A stretch of DNA of 64,000 bases from Phytoseiulus persimilis (lineage: Eukaryota > Arthropoda > Arachnida > Mesostigmata > Phytoseiidae). The stretch covers positions 1-64,000 of the forward strand of contig JAQZDE010000048.1 of assembly GCA_037576195.1 (NCBI GenBank). Direction: 5' to 3'. Below the pieces are notes generated by a model. The model was given only the letters and a program-made list of their open reading frames with translations. It did not search any database and had not been told where the DNA came from. The position numbers and the translations under genes are program-made. Of this stretch, positions 1-11,720 are shown piece by piece. Each line of letters starts with the position of its first letter. Positions within the stretch are counted from its first letter, which is position 1.

Positions 1-964
1 CCGTCAAGATCGATTGATCGCGATTCGGCTGTGGAGAATGCTCACCGTTCCCATCGTGAGGGAGTCCATTGACGATCCGAGCAGTTGTCATTCGAACGGA
101 ACAAGTGTCAAATGGCAACCTCGGAATAATGGAAGAGCAGCGACGGCTCGGAGACCCTCAAAAACGGAGGGATATGACATGGTAATTAATAGAATTTTCC
201 CTTTCCTGCGAGTGAGGTCTGAGAGTGAAGTGAACCAATATATCCTGCCACGCTTTCGTTAATGCGAAGTTGAAGAGCCCAGATGCAAAACGCCGCAACT
301 CCAATTTTCTGAAAGTCGAATTGTCAGTCAGAGACTCATCGAACCCATTACCGACAACGTTCCTTTGCGCCTTTCTTGTAAACGTTGGGAGAGAAGAGAC
401 ACAAGGAACGAAGCGTTTTCGAGAGAAGCGCAAAATAACGTCGTCGGAAAATGGGTAAGACGAATTCCTGACTGGAAACTCGTCTGTTAGATATTTGGAG
501 TTACGACGTTTTGAATCTGGGCCCTCCAATTGTTCCAATCGGATCAAAACTTTCAGTCTGTAATTCGACCGACTGCGAACTCTGGTTGTCGATGGCTTAC
601 CCAGGCGTGGTCTCTGCGATCCATCTTGTCATTGGAGGCGAAACACAAATCCTTCTTGGTCCTCCTTCGCTCGCGAGTCATTTCATCCCTCAAGCGGGCT
701 CTGCCGACGTTTTCCTCCCGTTTACCCGAACCCGTTTCCCCGATTAGAAACCCCCTCCTGATTCCCAGATCTTCCGAGTGGATGAGGTCTCTACGCAGGG
801 CGCGGAGTCCGAGGAAGCGGACTTCAATGGAAGAGAGTCATGTTGAGGATTTCTCCTAGTGCTATCTGATGTATATTGCGTAGAGGAACACAGTCGCATA
901 TCTCGGTAATCTTTAATCCGGAGTCAATCATTTCAGATTAGCTCAATACCACCGTAACTTACAT

Positions 965-1031
965 CAGGGGTTGGCAACTTGGTGCGGCCCGGGGGCCGTA
1001 TAATCTGGTTCGCGGGCCGCGGTGCAAAAAA
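965..1031. repeat. hAT-like terminal-type repeat fragment (tentative)
   Basis: A G/C-rich stretch begins with AGGGGTTGGCAACTTGG and continues with two GCGGCCC/GCGGGCCGC blocks. This style of sequence (a CAGGGGT-GGCAAC start followed by repeated gcgggcc) is typical of the ends of many animal hAT elements and their MITEs. No matching inverted end or transposase was found nearby, so this is only a family-style resemblance. Confidence 0.25.
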
Positions 1032-2305
1032 CCATCGCGGCCGCTCACACTTACGGGCTGCTACAGAGAACGTATCTCAGCGAGCTAGATTTGTTCGTCG
1101 GCCTTTTGACATTTCTAAAAAGAGTGACATGAGGCAAAGGTGAGGTTTCGAACCCGGAATTGTTTCCTCTGCGAGAATAAAAGATCTGAGCTCCACAAAC
1201 ATCACAACTCGTCAATTAGACGAACAAAAAGAGAACACTCGATTCACTCGTCTGTTCCTCGTTCGTCTTCAATAGCTGTTTTGGGGATGGCGTCGAAGCG
1301 AACAATCGGTGACTAGAGCCGGGAGGTTCCAGCCTGAGTGGAAAGAGAACTTTCCCTTCGTGGAATTTGGAGAAAAACGAACGTGCTCGATTTTGGAGGG
1401 AAGCCTGTCCGTCTACAAGGAACACAAACTGCGGGGGCACTACGGAAGCGCCCACCAAGGTGAGAAGTCCCTCCCAGGGTAGAAAAGATTCGACCGAATT
1501 GAGACACTGAAGAGGGCGCGCCACAGGTCGTTCCTGATAAAGCATCGAAGCGAGCTATTTAAGCGCCCAAGAAGTTGCATCGGCTGGTCGCCCTCTCACG
1601 GAAGGCGATTTCATCAAAAAGTGTCTCATATTTGCAGCCAACCAAATAAGCCCTAGATCCACCGAGAAGTTCACCGGTTTGAGCTTTCCAGAAGAACGTT
1701 AACTAGAAGAACCGGTGACATCGCGAATAATATCACGGAGCAGCTCAGCCAGCGGGTGGATGACATCGAAGCTGAGAGAAACTGCCAAATATTACTCGCC
1801 ACGTCCCAGCACCGTCATTCCTGAAGCCGAGCGTTAGCGTCAATGGTCGGCCGACTTTGCGTTTCTTCCCAATTTCTCAGCCTTATTCGTCTCGACTCCG
1901 CGCTCTTCATAGAAGCCCATTTCACTGGGAGGGTCTCGGAACGGGTTGAAACCCTGCTGACGGCTCCCCTTCCAAGGACTCCTCCAAACCCCCAACTCTC
2001 GGATTGCAAACTTTTGGCCGAAGTTCCCGAGATCTGTCTTGATCCACGACACTTCGACGTCGATTCTGATTTCGGGGAGTCGTGCGGTTATTTCTGCTGG
2101 CGCTCCATCTTCATCAAGACTTCCCATGCCTCGGATCTGGTGTCATAAGAATCGATATCTCCCGAGCAGACTCCCCATTTTTCAGAAATTCGACAACATT
2201 TGATCATCCGACGATGGCCAACTTTCGGCCGGCTCCAGGCTCAGTCACTTTTCTCCCTCTTGATTCAGTCAGCATCTTTCCTAAGTCCATTTTCTTTTTC
2301 GGCTA

Positions 2306-2815
2306 ATCGGTACATACTGTCATTTTCCTGTGTTGCAATTTACGCGTTGAAGATCAAAACTTTCAACTGAAATGGTGGTTCATCGTCGCAGATCGAAGAA
2401 AATCAAGGGCTGTCTCTGGTGCTTCTCTCGTTGGTCTTGCTCCAACTCCATGAATATGACATTGAATCGCTTCATCATGCGTGTAGAGGCTCGTCCCGTA
2501 GTTTGCGTTCCAGCTCCTCGAATCCGACCATGAACTGTGTCTCGTCTCATAAGCGTCCTTCCAAGCTCCTACGGACAATCGTAGACAGTCTTGTGGATTC
2601 TCGAATAGGGTCTTGTGGACTCTCGGAAACAATCGTAGACGCCGAATCGACCTCCGAATCGCCTCCCCAGACTCCGATAAGAACGATCAGATCGAGCCCG
2701 GAATCACATCCTCAGACTCAGAGAAGTATGGTCAGATCGATCCTGGAATCACTCCCATAGACTCCAAAAAGTATGGTCAGATCGACGCTGGGATCATCCC
2801 CTCAACCCCCTTCTC
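2306..2815 (+). repeat. Dispersed repeat, copy A: ~170-bp leader plus 45-bp tandem array
   Basis: The first part (about 2306-2475) is clearly homologous to 9376-9546. Shared blocks include CAACTGAAATGGTGGT-type, GCAGATCGAAGAA, GGCTGTCTCTGGTGC-type and TGACAT words in the same order. It is followed at about 2640-2815 by about four diverged units of a 45-bp tandem repeat with the core GGTCAGATCGATCC. The 45-bp period is 15 codons, and the array strand reads as repeats like YGQIDPGITP without a stop for several units. Related arrays lie at 6.7, 9.5-11.5 and 23.6 kb. No coding evidence beyond the open frame. Confidence 0.75.
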
Positions 2816-3391
2816 CATTTCGGGCGACACACAGAGGTGGGTTCTTCAACTAGCTAGAGACTCTTCCTCATTTGTTTTCGGAAACCATAACTCGACCAAA
2901 CCGGATACAAGCCTGGCGAATAACTGAGAACCAGACAGCTGGAAGGAAGACCTTCAAGTTCCTCCTATCTTACTCGCAGCTCGGCTGAACACGAACACAG
3001 TTATGTCAATCCATGATCTACTGCGGGGAGCGACTAGAATCAGGGCCGAGAGTGAAGCTTCCGCGTGATTCCCCGTGATTTCAATCTTCCATTCGCGTCA
3101 AAATGCGCGCGGCTTCCTCCTCGCGGAACCTCCGTTTCCCATCTTACCCACCCTCCCGAGTTCGTCTGCTGCGCCGCCATAATCTTCTTGGCGTTTTGGC
3201 GGGCGGCGGTAGCTCGAGCGAGTGGTAACTTATCGTTGGTGGGTCCGGGAGGTGGAGAAGCTGAGATATCCGAACCCCTTCAAACATTCGAGATCCACGT
3301 CCAACGGCCACCAGACATCCCCCAAGGCTTCGTCGGAGTGCTCCAACACGATTCTCGAGGCCAGTTGTGCGGACCCTACTTTTCGGGAGAA

Positions 3392-4385
3392 ATGGGTAAT
3401 TTGGAAGAAACCCTCCGGGAGTTCTTCACTGAGGCAGAGCGGTCATCAACATCGGCTGTTGCGTTGTGTCAACGAGATCCGCTGGTCGAAGCTATATTCC
3501 AAGTTTTCGAAGGAGCTCACTTTCACTCGAAATACCTAGAGGCCGTCTGTGAGCAACTGTTCAAGTTCTGCCGTTCGGAGATCGAAGACCTTCAGCGGTT
3601 TTCGTCGTACTATATACCGACAGCGTTATCTCTATACTTGAGATTGAGTCGGCACCACGCAACGCGTGGCAGCGACCTAAAATTCCTTGAGGTTTACCTG
3701 CTGGCAGCGTACAACACTGTAACGTGCGATCCTGACGGCAAAGAAGTCGTGCATTCCTTCACCGTTCCGACACTCCATAAACCGTCGATCTATCACGAGA
3801 GCGTGGCAGCGCCGGCGTCGGTCACGCTAACAGAAAACGCTTTGCATAGGCTCGAACGCGGCGCCCAAAATGCCAGAGTAGTCATTGGGCCCTTCGAGGT
3901 CCATGGGCGATTGACGCGGGACAATGTCCAACACGTGGCAGCACTCCTCATGCGAGTGTACAATGCCAACATTTCGAACATGCCAAACATCTCGCGCGAG
4001 GCCACTCTGCGTGGCGCACAGAAAGTCATTTCGCAGAGGAGTCCTCGGATAGAACTGAGCTCAGAGTATCTCCTAGAAGTTCTTCACTGCGCATACTTCT
4101 CCATGTTCAACGGACAGCACGCTCTTGGTGAGTCCCGTAGAGTCGTCGGCTGTGTCAATCGCGGATGGCTCATCAGAGAACATGAAAACCGCGAAATCGC
4201 TACTGGTTGGAACAGGGAACACCGTCTGAAGCTTCAACTCATTTCCAGGTAACGAAACAGTGGCCATGATCCGCCTCCGGGGGCGGAAATCTCTTCTTCC
4301 TGAAGTGTGTCTCGCTGCCAACGCCATGAAGGAGAGCCTGCTGCACTGGAACGACGAAACCGGTAACCCGATGGGCATCAGGATT
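3392..4385 (+). CDS. FAM126: Hyccin / FAM126 family protein, N-terminal conserved domain (3' end unresolved)
   Basis: Hyccin is the scaffold subunit that, with TTC7 and EFR3, holds phosphatidylinositol 4-kinase III alpha at the plasma membrane. The first visible exon is 3392-4127 (phase 1). An intron with GTGAG...TTTCCAG follows, then exon 4249-4385. The protein matches hyccin in order: VCEQLFKF near the start, the block HSFTVPTLHKPSIYHES, then YFSMFNGQHALG and, after the splice, LLPEVCLAANAMKESL. The ATG at 3392 (MGNLEETLREFF) is chosen because it aligns with the usual family start; the frame is open upstream to 3065, but that part looks unrelated. After 4385 the tail cannot be fixed. Splicing GTGAG 4386 to the AG at 4441 gives an immediate stop, GTAACC at 4363 is an alternative donor, and reading through stays open to 4556. 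The variable C-terminal tail is therefore missing from this model. Confidence 0.8.
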
Positions 4386-4556
4386 GTGAGTTCAAGTTTC
4401 AAGAATTCAACCGAGAACGAGCTTACCACCTCATCTTTCAGAACTAGAAACCTCAGCGAGGATGGGGACGTGAGTTCCAGGCTACGCTTATATTCCCCGA
4501 GTGTGCACAGTTCGCGATTTTCACTCACGCAAAAGATCGGAACTTATCATGTGTAG

Positions 4557-6690
4557 ATCGCACCCCTGGGAACTCCGCGAAGTGCACCTCTCCGGCGCGA
4601 TAGCGGTCTTATTTGGGGCCAAGAGAGATTGTTGCGCTCTTGATTCTCCTGTATTGATTGGAATGGAGCAGCTGAGTGACATCGATGTGGCTTGAAAGCT
4701 CGAACGAGACTTTGTTGGCTATAACTTTGTTGGAGTTCCACCAATAACTACACAGGCCTGTGTTCGATGTGGTGTACCTTCCGCATCATTCAGCTCCAAG
4801 GTCCACATCCTGTGAGCCGACGAAAATTTCTCTGTTTTCGGGTTGATGGAAGCATCGCGGAACCTCATTCCGAAACTGGAGTTCAGTTCTTGCTCAACGT
4901 CAATGAAAGACTCTCCCATGATGATGAGGCGGAACTTCAAAGCGATCGCGCATACTTCAGCGAACGCCTCCGATCCTATCTTAGTCTCGTCCAACACCAA
5001 ATCGCGCAGCTTGAATCCAGCTATCGAAGCGAATACATATTAAGAGTGAACTTTTCGTCACGTTCTGCAGGATCTGCCGTCGAGAAGCAGCGCACCAAGG
5101 GCCTCGAAGAGAGATGCGAAAAAAGCTCCACAACATCCTAACCGAATTTATGATTTTTTCCGAAAATTGCTTAAATTCTTGAAAGGCTTATCGAAGTTGT
5201 CTTCAAACTTCTGGACTCGGGAAGCCGGGTGTATCGAAAGGTTTCTCTTTCATAGAATAAACTTGTCCCACTCTTAGTCTCCCAGGGTTGAAAGTGGATC
5301 CGCATCATTACAAACCAGAATTAGCGTCATTTTCTTTGAGCCATTGATCGACAAATAAAAATCTAAAATCGGATCATTACTCGTTGGACATATGACCAGG
5401 AGACGGGAGAGGGGGAAAATTTCCCAGTGATGATGTGAGACTGGAGGAAGGGTTAATCTCCCAACAGGCGAAACTGCGGTCATCATGGACACCCTACGCC
5501 GGGGGTGGGCAAAAAACGACCTCCGCGTGGACCACTGTGCCCGCGGTCGAGAAGATCTGTCCCCACCATTGTGCCTGCGGGCCGCACCCTGTGGCCCACT
5601 TCTGCACAGCGCTATGGAAACTCAAAGGAACAAACGTCACCCGAGCGGCAGTTCTCCGAGGCTCTCGCAGAACTATCTGTTGCCTGCAGAGACAATCACA
5701 TCTGATCTTTCGGATGTTCTGGAGAGTGGTGGTCAATAAGATGACGCTACCATTCGTGATCCGGTGGGTTTCTCGCCGTCTGCGGCTTTCCGACGAATTC
5801 CAATTGTTGATCGTAAAGAAGAATCTCATGGAGAAAGTACTATATGATGAACACAGCAGTTCTGAGGATGAGCGATTTTATGTCGGTCTCCTTCTGTCGT
5901 CTTGGAAGCTTGGCAGGTCGGAATGACGGCCCTCGCGCGAAGCCATCGGTGGATCATGTCAACCAGGACAGGGTGGATGGAGGGATTCATTTCGGCGTAC
6001 TATTCAGGCCTTATGGACCTCGACGGGATGGATGCATCCGGGACTACTATTCAGGGTAATTTCGGGTGATGTTCTGGGCGGAAATTCCCGGGGGCCTCAC
6101 TAGAGGATAAAGTCGATATTCATTGCGGAGTTCTAGAGATTCGGGGGAATAATCCATTCATTCCCATCTCAGTACCGACAGGAATTTCGCGCGTTCGCGT
6201 TGGAACTGAGCGACCGAGACGAAGCATCCTCGTCAGCTGGGCATGACGGCTGGTGAGATGTTCCCGTCAGTGCTTGGAGCTCCCGCAATTTATCCACGCA
6301 TGAATCGCCACCCTCATCATCGTTGGGCTTAGCGATATCATCTAGATTACCTGATTTCAGAAATCAAAGGGGAACCTCCCTGAGAATCTCTGAATATTGT
6401 ACTGGTCTCCGTCACGGTATTATAACTCTCATTATTATTACTCCGTCAGTAACTTTTTGTGCGTATACGGCTTGTTTACGCTCACAACGAACATTTTTTG
6501 TTTTCTCCCGCAGAAAACGACCTCTCAGACGACCTCGAAACGACCTGATTGACTTATGAGATAAAGAACTTGTCACATGACGAGCTAATCAGGTAACGGC
6601 CTCGGCAGATAGCAGTAGCGATGGGCAGGGGTTAGGATTGGAGCTGATAGATACCACCCACCGAAAAGAACGGAGCCGGTGAGAAGGCGA
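4557..6690. other. Gap without a recognisable gene
   Basis: No ORF here has recognisable protein similarity or a convincing splice context. A G/C-rich segment at about 5494-5605 contains repeated tgcccgcgg and gcgggccgc words and may be another decayed hAT-type repeat. A minus-strand open stretch at 4719-5030 has reasonable amino-acid composition but matches nothing I know. Confidence 0.4.
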
Positions 6691-6694
6691 AAGC

Positions 6695-6855
6695 AAGGGT
6701 GGGATCGATCTGAGCATACTCTTTGGAGTCAATAGGGTTGATACCGGCGGTCGATCTGACCATACTTTTCAGAGTCGATGGAGAGGATTCCGGGATCGAT
6801 CTGACCATAGTTTTTGAAATCAATGGAGGTGATCCAGGGATCGATCTGACCATGC
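6695..6855 (-). repeat. 45-bp minisatellite array, copy B (reverse orientation)
   Basis: About 3.5 units of the same 45-bp repeat are present, here as its complement (GATCGATCTGACCATA at about 45-bp spacing). Read on the minus strand it gives the familiar YGQIDPGI-type peptide repeat. The array sits immediately 3' of a degenerate non-LTR retrotransposon on the same strand. Confidence 0.75.
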
Positions 6856-7089
6856 GGCTGCAGAGGAGATCTCGAACGAAGATTTTCCGAAGGGATTTCC
6901 TCCAGCTCCTGACAATGTTGTTGAGAAAAAAAAAGAAAAGGACAAAGTGGGCAGCTTCGGGAAGATGAGGCAGTAACAATATGAATGAATATGCAATATA
7001 AGTGGAGGAACTGGGCCCTCCCCCGATGATTTGTTCTGAGTAATGGAGTCGAATTTTCTGTGAGTGAAGAAAAAAAATATATCCCTGAG

Positions 7090-9345
7090 CTCACAGTCAA
7101 TCGATCCGGGAGATTCCACGAAGACTTTTCGAAGTTGAAATTCTCCGACTTGGATCTTCCAAGCAAGCAGTACTCTCAAGGCAATACTCCGGTTCGTCAA
7201 GCTTGGAGAGCTTCGTACACAGGCAGTCCGCTGGGATCGCGTGTAGCCAGTTACTAGCCCCCGGCCGGGAAACCGCCAGCAGCCGAGCTCGGTGCTGATA
7301 GTCTGAAGCGTCACCCAACAAGAACTCGTAGGATGTTTCGTGGATCTTTCCCATCCAAGCCCGCTGCGAGTCCAGTTTGCCGGCCTCCGGCGCAAAGGCG
7401 GATAACTTCGCGGAGAGAGCATCCGTTTTGCGATGAAAGACGCCCAGGCCTCTGGAAGGAGTAGTACTCGCACCAGGTCGGAAACCGGTCCCGCAAGACT
7501 CACCACGGATGTGAGGCCAAGGCCACCCTTCGAGGTTGGCAGATGAGCCTGAGAACGTTCCCGGGCGAGGAGCCGGAGGCTGAGCAGAGACTCGAGGGAC
7601 TCAGTGAGATGGTGCTGAATGCGGCAGGCCGAGAAGGATGACCAGAGCAAGAAAAGGCCCCGGTGAGCGCCCACCAACGGGAGACGCTCCCGCATAGCCC
7701 AGATCCTCTCCGTGAGCGTACTGAAAGACTCCGGCAGAGCGTCGGACAGTAGCGGAGCGCAGCAACAACAAGAAAAAAGGGTTCTCGTACGACTGCTGAA
7801 CGAGGTGGAAGAGGTCCGGAGCGACATCGCGCTTAACTCGGAGAAGGTGATCCCGACGAAGGCAGTTGAAAGCATTCTTGAAGTCCAGCTTGAGGAATGC
7901 GGTACGGGGTGGACGAGAGACCACAGCTGCTCGAATCGCGTGGATCGCCGCTTCCGCTCCGCCCTTCCTTCCGAAACCCAGTTGATGAGGACCAAGAGCC
8001 TCAACAATCTGGTCCTTACTGTCACTACATGTGAGTTTGGCCGCGATCCTGCGAACAGTGGACGAGCAGGCGATAGGACGAACCGAAGAATTCTTCTTTC
8101 GTAGCGCGAATAGCCTTGCACCAAACAAGATCGAGCGGATCTCCTCGGGCACGATTCCCTGTCGGACGATGTCAACAACCCTTGCCAAGGAAGCCGCGAG
8201 CTTGCGAACAGAGGGCCCGAGAGCGGCATCGAGCAGGTCCTTGAGGTGCCTTGGACCGAAAGCGTCCGGCCCCGCCGAAGAACTCGCAGGGAAGGATGCA
8301 ACAGCCCACAGGACCTCTTCGACCGATGTGCCAACAGGAGTCTATATCCCTGAGGATGGCGGAGTTGGAAAGTTCGAACCGAGTGGGGGAGGCGGATGTT
8401 TAAGGCGCAACGAGGCCAAAACACCGTCCCCAGAAGCGGATGAGTCCGTCCGTAGAGCACAGTAGTCGGGCGGCTCCTAAAATATCCCCGTTCGCCAATT
8501 TCGCACAAACACGACGAGCCGTGTCGACCGGCGAATCCACCGATTTTTAGCCCGTTCGCCTGGCGGCCCCCACGCGGTACCCAAACCTCCAGCCCTCTCG
8601 GAAAGCACGGAGGTTGGCCCTGACCGTGGGAGCGAGATAGAAGTCGGAGAGCGCACAGGCAGCTGCAGAACGACGAATGGGAATGATGGTAGCGATTCCC
8701 ACACGCCTTCGTCGTTGTTAGCCGAGACTAGGTCGAGACCTTGGGTCAAGGCCTCAGCTACCACGGAGCGGATCGCACGCGGCACAATGCGCATGACACG
8801 CGACTCTTGGGTCGCAGGGAGGATGAGCTCGACCAGGGTCCGGGTGGAAGGCGGAGGAAGGTCGCGTGCCTGAGATTGCGAATTTTGGAGAGGATTCTGG
8901 GGCGTGGTTGATGCGAGCCTATGGGATCGTGCTAGATGAATGGGCAAACCTCTTCGAATGAATTCCCGGCCGCAGTTCGGCTGGTTCAGCGCCAGCTGCA
9001 GAGTCAGCCGGAATCACGATACGGCGAACGACCGCCGCGTAAGAGCCCGGCAACGCCGACGTCGAAGGTGGGTCGCAAACCGGAGTTGCCGTGGGCACCG
9101 TTAGTCGCACATGCTGAAGGACCCGGGAGCTGTAGAACCTAACTCTTCTCACGCGCCGCAGCGAATATGGCACACGAGGAATCCCCCGAGGGTGAGCAAC
9201 GCGGCAGTCCAAGCATGTGTGACCAGTGCGCTGACAATCGGACAGGGTATTCTGTGGCCAAGCCACTATCCACTGCTGCTCGAAGGTCCGTGAGCTCTGC
9301 CTCAGCCCTGAGAACACTCCTGGAAGTAGTGCTGCTGACCACCTT
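7090..9345 (-). mobile_element. Degenerate non-LTR retrotransposon with internally deleted reverse transcriptase
   Basis: On the minus strand the order of motifs is that of a LINE-type pol. A block SSAGPDAFGPRHLKDLL (about 8270) is followed by RPIACSSTVRRIAAKL and GPHQLGFGRKGGAEAA, then FLKLDFKNAFN (RT motif A, about 7850). After LLLLRSATVRRSAG (about 7745) the sequence jumps straight to a post-palm segment (LTERIWAMRERLPLVGAHRG). The expected QQGDPL and Y/F-x-DD motifs are absent. Further downstream LPTSKGGLGL and, in another frame, ASNWLHAIP are typical C-terminal blocks of such elements. Several frame changes occur (about 7740, 7400 and 8350). The upstream 8480-9345 part is open in pieces and probably covers the N-terminal region. 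It is a dead copy; the clade is not assigned. Confidence 0.8.
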
Positions 9346-9375
9346 GGTGAAACCGCGAATTTATTTTCTTATTCG

Positions 9376-9960
9376 ACTGATCGATACACGTTGTTCTTTT
9401 CCTGTTTTATATTTTTCTCGTTGCTAAGAAACATTCTCGACTGAAATGGTGGTATAGCGTAGCAGATCGAAGAATGTATTCGGCTGCTCCTGGAGCCTTT
9501 CTCTTAGGCTTCGCTCAAGCTTCATGGATTTGACATCGATTCCGAGAAGAATGGTGAGATCGATTGCGGAAGCATCTTCATCGTCCCCAAAAATTATCGT
9601 CAGATCGATCCCGGAAGCACCTCTTTAGGCTCTTGGAGTTACGGTCAGATCGATTCCGAGACCACCTTCCCAGACTCTAGATCGATCTGATGACCCCCTC
9701 CATTGTACCCACGAAGTATGGGCAGATCGATCTTGGAATCACCTCCCTTTACCCGAAAAATAAGGTCAGATCGACTTTTAAATTGCTCCCCCAGACTCGA
9801 AAATTATGGTCGGATCGATCTCGGAAATATCTCCCCAGACTGCGGAAGGAATGGTCACATGGATCCAAGGAGCACCTTCATTGTGCTCAAAAAGTATGGT
9901 CAGATCGATCCTAGAATCACCTCCCTGTACCCGGGAAGTATGGTCAGATCGACTCCAAAA
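9376..9960 (+). repeat. Dispersed repeat, copy C (left half): leader plus 45-bp array
   Basis: The leader at 9376-9546 is homologous to 2306-2475. It is followed by about nine 45-bp units whose GGTCAGATCGA-like cores sit at roughly 9550, 9599, 9644, 9720, 9764, 9809, 9853, 9898 and 9942. One interval is longer, so a unit has partly decayed. The array stops at about 9960 where a LINE 3' end begins, and similar units resume after the LINE at about 11165. Confidence 0.8.
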
Positions 9961-11165
9961 TCAGATTGATTGATTGATCGCTTATTGACCATCTTCATGC
10001 TGTATTGACATTCCAAACAAAGCAGGAAACCCTTGATACGGGGCGATGACTCAGCTGGTCGACGATGCGGTCATTCTTATTTTAGGACATACGGTCTTGG
10101 TACTTTTCCCGTTCCCATCTCTCAAGGGTTCCATTGGTGTCGGATATCATTCTTGGCGTGCTCTCTTCGTGCAGTCCTATTCTTTTCCGTATTATACACC
10201 CAGCTTCTGGGATTTCTTCGGGTCGCAGAAGCACATGTTCCATTGTCCTCCTTTTCGCAACGCTTCGATGATTCCTCGATCTCTTCTGAAACGACGATAT
10301 CGGGCAAGAGTTTCCTTCTCCGACATACCCTTTCGCCGTTCCTCATCCAGCTTATCACTCAGCGTCTCTCCAACATATATCTTGTAGCTTCTGAGACCCA
10401 TTCTAGCCTCGCTGATTGAAACTCCTTTCAATTCCTTGCATTTGATTTGTTTCTTGACCTGCTTAATTATTCTCGTCAGTGAGGTTCCTGTCCTTGTGAT
10501 CTCCAGCATGATATGGATTGCTCTCGGCCACCTGGCTTCATTCATTTCGCTCATTCCGGAAGAGGACATGAGTTTTGCTTTCGTTTCGCGAGCCTCGAAG
10601 GATAACGATCCTAGTTCTCCGACTATGAACTCGACGGCGGTGTTCGCGTTCGGTTGTCCCAGGGCCCATCGCCCAGGGTCCTGCTTCGCGTTGCAGGTTA
10701 GAAGCTGGTTCCGCAGTTTAACGGGCATGGTTGTAACTGAATCGGCGTACGTTAGTGGTGGAACAGCTGTGCTTTTCCATTGGATTTTGGTGACTTCAAA
10801 TGTATTGAATCTCCACAGCGATTTCGCGTGCATTCGTTTCATCACTTACTCTGCTTTTTCCTCCCAGATCTTTTCCTGTCCTTGCAGGCAGTTTTTCTTG
10901 TCACAGAGCGTGATTGCTAGGTATTCATACTGGTCGAGAACCGGTATCAATTGGTTCTGTACTCGGAGTGTTCCCTCTGAGTTTGTGTCTCTAACTTTTG
11001 CGCACTCTACGACTGCTCTTTTACCGGGGTTGAATCGGAGTACCATTTTTTCTTCGAATTTCGATACCATTCTCCAGTAGCTTCTTCATGTTTTTTATGG
11101 ATTGTGCAATCAGTACCAGTCCATCAGCGAATAGCAGGCCTCTTATATTCAACTGGTTTGGTTGC
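9961..11165 (-). mobile_element. 5'-truncated tick-type LINE, copy 1, lying inside the 45-bp array
   Basis: The minus strand starts at RT motif C, reading NIRGLLFADG where FADD is expected. It continues through LRFNPGKRA and YEYLAITLC, then a stop at 10845, then MHAKSLWRFN, a GRWALG block and LSFEARETKAKL. These match, in order, a family of LINE polyproteins I associate with ticks (motif R-A-K-S-L-W-x-x-N, then W/L-A-L-G, then S-S-F-E-A-R-E). The 3' end carries a short CCC...GGGG hairpin at 10030-10043 and a GATT-repeat tail at 9961-9978, which is (AATC)n on the element strand. Everything 5' of motif C is missing. The catalytic D-to-G change plus stop codons make it inactive. Confidence 0.8.
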
Positions 11166-11500
11166 TGAAGGTCGGAGGCAGATCGACTCTGAGATAATCT
11201 CCCTAGACCGAGGAAAGTGTGGTCAGATCGTCTTTGGAATGAACTCCTGAAAAGTATGGTCAAATCGATTCTAGAATCACCTTCCTAGACCCAGAAAAGT
11301 ATTGTCAGATCGACGCCGGAATCACCTCTATAAACCCCGAAGAGTACTGTCAGATCGACGATTGAATCTCAAAACCCATGATATTAGAGTGAGATCGACG
11401 CTGGTATCAACTCCCAAGACCCAGAAAAGTATGATAAGATCAACCGCGGAATCTTCCCCCTAGATTCTGAAGAGTATGGTCAGACCGATCCCAAAACCAC
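11166..11500 (+). repeat. 45-bp minisatellite array, copy C (right half)
   Basis: About eight diverged units are present, with GGTCAGATCGA-like cores near 11165, 11220, 11258, 11305, 11350, 11390, 11434 and 11479. Orientation is the same as the left half at 9550-9960. The two halves look like one array interrupted by the LINE at 9961-11165. Confidence 0.75.
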
Positions 11501-11682
11501 CTCCATAGTCTCGAAGGAGGGCCGGACAAACTGACAGACGAGGGTTATATCTGGAGAGGATCGATTCATCAATCTCACGGGAATCGCTGAAATCTAATAA
11601 TTCATAAATTGTACTGGAATCGAATTTGAGTGAGCGATTTCGACCCGGATGAAGGAACCGAAGTCTCGCCTCACGCAACTCA

Positions 11683-11688
11683 TTTATT
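11683..11688 (-). terminator. Poly(A) signal for the isoleucyl-tRNA synthetase gene
   Basis: TTTATT on the plus strand is AATAAA on the minus strand, about 33 nt past the IleRS stop at 11721. It would give a very short 3' UTR, similar to VPS51 in this window. Confidence 0.5.
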
Positions 11689-11720
11689 GACACATGTCGC
11701 GATTGCCTAGAACACGACAT

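Noticed and set aside
1140-1165. Second B-box-like string (GGTTTCGAACCCGG)
   Set aside because: No A box or acceptor stem at the right distance, so no cloverleaf.
3065-3391. Upstream extension of the hyccin frame to 3065
   Set aside because: The family start aligns with the ATG at 3392 (MGNLEETL); the upstream residues do not resemble hyccin.
7712-8104. Plus-strand open frames of 130-144 codons at 7712-8465
   Set aside because: They are antisense shadows of the reverse-transcriptase region, whose motifs read clearly on the minus strand.
10436-11080. 214-codon plus-strand frame
   Set aside because: Opposite strand of the LINE, whose protein blocks (AKSLWRFN, LSFEARETKAKL) are on the minus strand; no domain on the plus strand.
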